From contig JACPOA010000047.1 in the NCBI GenBank assembly GCA_016185205.1, forward strand, positions 1-64,000: a stretch of DNA of 64,000 bases. Reading direction: 5' to 3'. Position numbers and translations under genes: made by a program. The stretch comes from Hyphomicrobiales bacterium (GTDB lineage Bacteria > Pseudomonadota > Alphaproteobacteria > Rhizobiales > Xanthobacteraceae). Of this stretch, positions 59,512 to 64,000 are shown piece by piece; position 1 is the stretch's first letter, and each line of letters opens with the position of its first letter. The notes below the pieces were generated by a model. It made no database searches, was not told the origin of the DNA, and saw only the letters and a program-made list of their open reading frames with translations.

Positions 59512-61874
59512 CCGCGCACACCAAAGGCTCCGGGCTGAAATGGGTCGGCCGCGCCATCCGCCGGCTGGAAGACCCGGCGCTGGTGACCGGGCAAGGCCGC
59601 TTCACCGCCGATCTGCCGGCGATGCACTGGGTGCGCTTCGTGCGCAGCCCGAACGCGTCGGGAAAAATCGCGAAGATCGACGCTCCGAACGGCGCGACGG
59701 TGATCACCGCCGCCGATCTCAAGGGCGTGAAAAAAATCACGCCGATGCTGCACAAGTTCAATTACAAGCCGGTCGGCCAGCCGGTGCTGGCGGACGGCGT
59801 CGTGCGTTTTGTCGGCGAGCCGGTCGCGGTTGTCGTTGCCGCCAGCGAGGAAGCCGCCGAGGACATCGCCGATCTGGTCGAGGTGACAATTGACGAGACC
59901 ACGCCGATGATCGACGCGCGCGCGGCCCTGCAAAGCGGCGCGCCACAGGTGCACGCGGAAGCGCCCGGCAACGTCATCCTCGAAGGCAAGTTCAAGACGC
60001 CAGATTTCGACGCCACCTGGAAAGGTTCGTACAAAATCATCACGGTCGAGGCGCGCTCGCGCCGGCAGAACGCCACGCCGATGGAAGCGCGCGGCGGCCA
60101 TGCGGCCTATGACGCCTCTACCGGCCGCGTCACGCTCACCTGCACCACGCAGATGCCGCATCTGATGCGCACGGCGATCGCCGACGTGCTCGGCTTTGCG
60201 GAATCCGACCTGCGCGTGATCGCGCCCGATGTCGGCGGCGGCTTCGGGCAGAAGATGTCGCTCGCCGCCGAGTATGTCGTGCTGGTGTGGTTGGCGCGCA
60301 AACTGAAAAGCTCGGTGGCATGGACCGAGGACCGGCGCGAGAACCTGATCGCCGGCTTCCACGCCCGCGACCAATACATCACGCTCGCAGGCGCCTTCGA
60401 CAAAAACGCCAAGTTGCTGGCGCTCAAGACCGACATTGTCTCCAATATCGGCGCCTACTCGTGTTTCCCCACCACCTGCGGCGTCGAGCCGCTGATGGCG
60501 ATGGCGGAAATGCCGGGTCCCTATGACGTGCGGCACTACGAATGTCTGGCGCGCGGCGTCATCACCAATACCTGCACCATGGCGCCCTATCGCGGCGTGT
60601 CGCGGCCGGTGATCACCTTCACGTTAGAACGATTGATGGACAAGGCGGCGTCGGCGTTCGCCATCGACCCGATCGACATCCGCCGCCGCAACCTGATCGA
60701 CAAACTCCCCTACACCTCGGCGATGGGCCTGGTGTACGACGAGGCCACCTACAAGCAGACGCTGGAGATGGCGGTGAAGGCCATCGATGTGCCGGCCTTC
60801 CGCGCGCGGCAAAAGGCGGCACGCGCGCAGGGCCGTCATCTCGGCATCGGCTTTGCGACGTTTTCCGAGCGCACCGGCTATGGCAGTCCCGCCTTCGCCG
60901 CACGCGGCATGGAGATCACGCCCGGCTGGGAGACCGTCATCCTCACCGTCGATCCGTCCGGCTTCGTGGAAGCGCGCATCGGCTCCTCGCCGCACGGGCA
61001 AGGGCTGCGCACCACGCTGGCGCAGATCATCGCCGACGAGATCGGCGTCACGCCCGACGTGATCAAGGTCGTGCATGGCGACACCGATATTGCGCCGTAC
61101 GGCTGGGGCACTTTCGCCAGCCGCTCGCTGGTGATTTCCGGCGGCGCCTCGCTGATCGCGGCGCAGAAAGTGCGCGCCAAGCTGATCAAGATCGCCAGCC
61201 ACATGCTGGAAGCGGCGCCGCACGATATTATGCTGGAAAACGGCACCGCCAAGGTCGCCGGCACCGACCGCTTCGTCAGCATCGCGAAAATGGCACGCGA
61301 GGCTTACCACCAGACCCATCGCTTCAAGGGCGAGATCGAGCCGGGGCTGACCGAGACCGGCTCATACGATCCGCCCGGCACCTTTTCCAACGCCTGCCAT
61401 GTCGCCATTGTCGAAGTCGACGTGGAGACCGGCCGCGTCACGGTCGAGAAATTCCTGGTGGCGGAGGACGCCGGCCGCATCATCAATCCGATGATCGCCG
61501 ACGGCCAGGTGCATGGCGGCATCGCGCAGGGTATCGGCAACGCGCTGCTGGAGGAAATCATCTACGACGAGAGCGGCGGCATTCTCACCGCCAATCTCGC
61601 CGACTACATGCCGCCGACCGCGCGCGAGATCCCGCCGATCGAACTGCACCACATCGAGACGCCGAGCACCACGTCGATCACCAAGGCCAAGGGCCTGGGC
61701 GAAGGCGGCTGCATCGGCGCGCCGGCGGCGATCATCAACGCCATCAACGACGCGCTGTCGGAATATGGCGTGCAGATCGATGAGATGCCGGCGACGCCGC
61801 AGCGCATCCGCGCGGCGTTGCGAGCTTCTTCTTTACCCTCCCCCTTGTGGGGAGGGGAGAAAGGCACCGCATGA
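59508..61874 (+). CDS. Molybdenum hydroxylase large subunit, CoxL-like (first copy)
   Basis: A 788-residue molybdopterin subunit. Opening VGRAIRRLEDPALVTGQGRF, moco segment IAPDVGGGFGQKMSLAAEY, active-site loop MAPYRGVSRPVITF, and catalytic glutamate in AKGLGEGGCIGAP near the end. YRGVSR is neither form I CO dehydrogenase (AYxCSFR) nor standard form II (YRGAGR), so substrate is open. The last 14 residues (SSLPSPLWGGEKGTA) are encoded by a small palindrome, CCCTCCCC/GGGGAGGG at 61836-61857, an intergenic repeat now in frame. Overlaps both neighbours by four bases. Confidence 0.9.
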   Translation: MTAHTKGSGLKWVGRAIRRLEDPALVTGQGRFTADLPAMHWVRFVRSPNASGKIAKIDAPNGATVITAADLKGVKKITPMLHKFNYKPVGQPVLADGVVRFVGEPVAVVVAASEEAAEDIADLVEVTIDETTPMIDARAALQSGAPQVHAEAPGNVILEGKFKTPDFDATWKGSYKIITVEARSRRQNATPMEARGGHAAYDASTGRVTLTCTTQMPHLMRTAIADVLGFAESDLRVIAPDVGGGFGQKMSLAAEYVVLVWLARKLKSSVAWTEDRRENLIAGFHARDQYITLAGAFDKNAKLLALKTDIVSNIGAYSCFPTTCGVEPLMAMAEMPGPYDVRHYECLARGVITNTCTMAPYRGVSRPVITFTLERLMDKAASAFAIDPIDIRRRNLIDKLPYTSAMGLVYDEATYKQTLEMAVKAIDVPAFRARQKAARAQGRHLGIGFATFSERTGYGSPAFAARGMEITPGWETVILTVDPSGFVEARIGSSPHGQGLRTTLAQIIADEIGVTPDVIKVVHGDTDIAPYGWGTFASRSLVISGGASLIAAQKVRAKLIKIASHMLEAAPHDIMLENGTAKVAGTDRFVSIAKMAREAYHQTHRFKGEIEPGLTETGSYDPPGTFSNACHVAIVEVDVETGRVTVEKFLVAEDAGRIINPMIADGQVHGGIAQGIGNALLEEIIYDESGGILTANLADYMPPTAREIPPIELHHIETPSTTSITKAKGLGEGGCIGAPAAIINAINDALSEYGVQIDEMPATPQRIRAALRASSLPSPLWGGEKGTA

Positions 61875-62350
61875 CCGACAAGACCGACATCACATTGACG
61901 ATCAACGGCCGAGATCACGCCATCGCCGTCGAGCCGCGCCGCACTTTGGCCGACGCCATCCGCGAGGACTGCGGACAGACCGGCACCCATATCGGCTGCG
62001 AGCATGGCGTCTGCGGCGCCTGCACCGTGATCGTCGACGGCGAGCCGGTGCGCTCATGCCTGATGTTCGCCGTGCAGGCGGCGGGCAAACCGATCCGCAC
62101 CATCGAGGGCCTCGCCGATGGCGAGCGCCTGCATCCGATGCAGCAGGCCTTCATGGATCATCACGGCCTGCAATGCGGCTTCTGCACGCCGGGCTTCCTG
62201 ATGCTGGCGGTCGGCGTGCTCGAACGCGAACCCGACATCGGCGACGAGGCGCTGCTTGACGTGCTGTCGTCGAACCTGTGCCGCTGCACCGGCTACCAGA
62301 ACATCATCAAGGCCGTGCGCGCGGCGGCGAAAGAGATGCGCGGGAAATGA
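61871..62350 (+). CDS. Molybdenum hydroxylase 2Fe-2S subunit, CoxS-like
   Basis: A 159-residue iron-sulfur subunit. The first cluster is held by GCEHGVCGACTV and Cys in VRSCLMF, the second by GLQCGFCTPGF and NLCRCTGYQNI. It transfers electrons from the molybdenum centre to the FAD subunit. It sits between two different large-subunit genes with four-base overlaps on both sides and could serve either or both. Confidence 0.92.
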   Translation: MTDKTDITLTINGRDHAIAVEPRRTLADAIREDCGQTGTHIGCEHGVCGACTVIVDGEPVRSCLMFAVQAAGKPIRTIEGLADGERLHPMQQAFMDHHGLQCGFCTPGFLMLAVGVLEREPDIGDEALLDVLSSNLCRCTGYQNIIKAVRAAAKEMRGK

Positions 62351-64000
62351 CGGCCCCGGCGAAATTCGTCGGCCGCTCCGTCCCGCGTCTGGAAGACCGG
62401 CCGCTGCTGTTGGGGCAAGGCCGCTTCGCCGCCGACATTTCGTTTCCCGGACAATGGCACATGCGCGTGGTGCGCTCAGCCGTGGCGCATGGGAAAATAA
62501 CATCGATCGACGCCACAGCCGCGCTCAAGCTGCCGGGCGTGCACGCGGTGTGGACTCACGCCCACGTCGCTCATATTCCGCGCATCCCGTTCCGTCTCAC
62601 CCGCATCGAGGGGCTGATGCCCTACCAGCAGCCGGTGCTGGCCGAAGGCGTCGTGCGCTATGTCGGCGAGCCGGTGGCGGTGGTGTTCGCCATCGATCCT
62701 TACGTCGCCGAGGATGCCGCCGAGCTGGTCGAAGTCTCGATCGAACCGCTGCGAGCAACGCTGCTCGCGACCGAGCAACCGGGCGTGTTCGAGCATGAAC
62801 TCACCACCGAGGCGGGTGTGGTGCGCAAGGCCTATGGCGATGTCGAGGCCGCCTTCCGCGCCGCGCATGCCGTTGTCGCGCTTGAGCTTTCCGTCGGGCG
62901 ACATTCCGGCGTACCGCTCGAGACGCGCGGCGCGCTGGCACGCTACGACGAAAGCCGCGACATATTGGAGATGCACGGCGCCGCCAAAGTTCCCCACTGG
63001 AACCGCGATTCGCTTGCACAAATGCTTGGCCGCAAAAGAGAATCCGTCCAGCTGTTCGAGGGTCACGTCGGCGGCGGCTTCGGCATCCGCGGCGAACTGT
63101 ATCCGGAGGACGTGCTGGTCTGCGCCGCCGCGCTGAAATTCCGCAAACCGATCAAATGGATAGAAGATCGTCGTGAACACCTGATCGCGGCCAATCATTC
63201 GCGCGATCAGCATCACCGCGTGCGTGCGGCCATCGACGCGCAAGGCCAAATCCTTGCAATCGAAGACGAATTTTTCCACGACAACGGCGCCTACATGCGC
63301 ACGCATGCCGCCACCGTTCCCGATCTCGCCGCCGCCATGCTGCCGGGGCCCTATCGCGTGCCGGCCTATCGCGCCACCGGCCGCATCCGCCTCACCAACA
63401 AGACGCCCTGCGGCACCTATCGCGCGCCCGGCCGTTACGAATCCACCTTTGTTCGCGAGCGGTTACTGGACGCGATCGCCGCGAAAGTCGGCGTCGATAA
63501 AGTCGAAATCCGCCGCCGCAATCTGATCGCAAAAAGCGCGATGCCCTATACACTCGGGCTGGAAACGCTCGGCACCCACATCGTCTACGACTCCGGCGAC
63601 TACGCGCTATTGCTCAACAAGGCGCTTGCCGCCGCCGACTGGAAAAATCTGCAAGAGCAACTTCGTCAACGCCGCCATGCCGGCGAAAAGGTCGGCGCCG
63701 GCGTGGCGATGTTCGTTGAAAAAAGTGGGTTGGGGCCATTCGACACCGTGCGCATTGAGGTGACGCCCGCCGGCATTGTCGAAGTGATCACCGGCGTGGC
63801 CTCCATCGGTCAGGGCGTCGAGACGGTGATCGCGCAGATCTGCGCCGACGCGCTCGGCGTCGACTACGCAGGCATTCGCGTCATCCACGGCCAGACCGAC
63901 CGCATCGACAAGGGCATGGGCGCGTTTGCCTCGCGCGTCACCGTGATGTGCGGCGAAGCCACGCGGCTGGCGGCCGTCAAGCTGCGAGACAAGGCGCTGC
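62347..64000 (+). CDS. Molybdenum hydroxylase large subunit, CoxL-like (second copy), 5' part
   Basis: The first 551 codons of a second large subunit; the frame is open to the window edge. It begins PAKFVGRSVPRLEDRPLLLG and contains the moco segment FEGHVGGGFGIRGELYPEDV and the active-site loop CGTYRAPGRYESTFVRERLL. The loop YRAPGR differs from YRGVSR of the first copy, so the two probably do not share a substrate. The catalytic-glutamate region lies beyond 64000. It is fourth in the operon, coupled by ATGA to the 2Fe-2S subunit. Confidence 0.88.
   Translation, partial: MTAPAKFVGRSVPRLEDRPLLLGQGRFAADISFPGQWHMRVVRSAVAHGKITSIDATAALKLPGVHAVWTHAHVAHIPRIPFRLTRIEGLMPYQQPVLAEGVVRYVGEPVAVVFAIDPYVAEDAAELVEVSIEPLRATLLATEQPGVFEHELTTEAGVVRKAYGDVEAAFRAAHAVVALELSVGRHSGVPLETRGALARYDESRDILEMHGAAKVPHWNRDSLAQMLGRKRESVQLFEGHVGGGFGIRGELYPEDVLVCAAALKFRKPIKWIEDRREHLIAANHSRDQHHRVRAAIDAQGQILAIEDEFFHDNGAYMRTHAATVPDLAAAMLPGPYRVPAYRATGRIRLTNKTPCGTYRAPGRYESTFVRERLLDAIAAKVGVDKVEIRRRNLIAKSAMPYTLGLETLGTHIVYDSGDYALLLNKALAAADWKNLQEQLRQRRHAGEKVGAGVAMFVEKSGLGPFDTVRIEVTPAGIVEVITGVASIGQGVETVIAQICADALGVDYAGIRVIHGQTDRIDKGMGAFASRVTVMCGEATRLAAVKLRDKAL

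Noticed and set aside
59508-61874. Aerobic CO dehydrogenase assignment
   Set aside because: The active-site loop is YRGVSR, not the AYxCSFR of form I CoxL, and the other large subunits also lack it.

Overview
The window reads as chromosomal DNA of a high-GC alphaproteobacterium of the order Hyphomicrobiales, most like the Xanthobacteraceae/Nitrobacteraceae (Bradyrhizobium, Rhodopseudomonas, Pseudolabrys and relatives). This rests on the strong G/C bias at third codon positions, the style of the short intergenic palindromes (REP-like pairs and larger composite hairpin elements), the FixK-type Crp/Fnr regulator and the gene content. There is no rRNA, tRNA, phage, insertion sequence or CRISPR array. 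The species is inferred, not shown.

Layout. 1-9.4 kb: the 5' end of a TPP-dependent E1-alpha-like gene, an EamA exporter, a TauE/SafE permease, a 64-aa unknown, chromate transporter ChrA, an ABC importer (permease-ATPase-THI5-like binding protein), a DUF4337 protein, a small exported protein, an outer-membrane-barrel-like gene with a fragment behind it, and a MetE-like enzyme. 9.4-20.9 kb: a fused FAD/Fe-S 2-hydroxyacid oxidase divergent from a serine-glyoxylate-type aminotransferase, an alpha/beta hydrolase, a benzoate-CoA-ligase-like enzyme divergent from a second MetE-like protein, an M24 peptidase-family protein with an altered metal site, small membrane proteins, DUF983 and an SPFH protein. 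20.9-22.3 kb: two composite palindromic elements, a glutathione transferase and a candidate anti-Shine-Dalgarno small RNA. 22.3-29 kb: a 3-hydroxyisobutyrate-dehydrogenase-family enzyme, then an operon of two ABC permeases, a crotonase, an ATPase, a Tat-exported binding protein and an LVIVD-repeat protein.

29-42 kb: a Fic protein with a probable antitoxin, a CobW GTPase, a third NitT/TauT-type ABC importer divergent from a two-subunit Tat-exported molybdenum hydroxylase, a two-subunit CoA-transferase, two tandem Gfo/Idh/MocA dehydrogenases and a large membrane protein. 42-52 kb: an ACMSD-like amidohydrolase with an Ldh-family dehydrogenase, an orphan molybdenum-hydroxylase large subunit and a complete livJHMGF importer. 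52-64 kb: a fatty acid desaturase, DUF1932 dehydrogenase, paaG/paaI-like pair, aspartate dehydrogenase, an amine oxidase, a 30-aa membrane peptide, the only transcription factor in the window, and a coxMLS-like operon with two different large subunits, the second cut by the window edge.

Together the genes describe a chemoheterotroph that imports many small organic anions through ABC systems and funnels them through CoA thioesters, hydroxylation by molybdenum enzymes and NAD-linked dehydrogenases. Substrates are not identifiable from sequence alone. Points most worth following are the small RNA candidate at about 22.0 kb, the coxM-L-S-L' operon, the Asp-to-Cys change in the M24 protein, the translated palindromes at protein ends, and the near absence of regulators.
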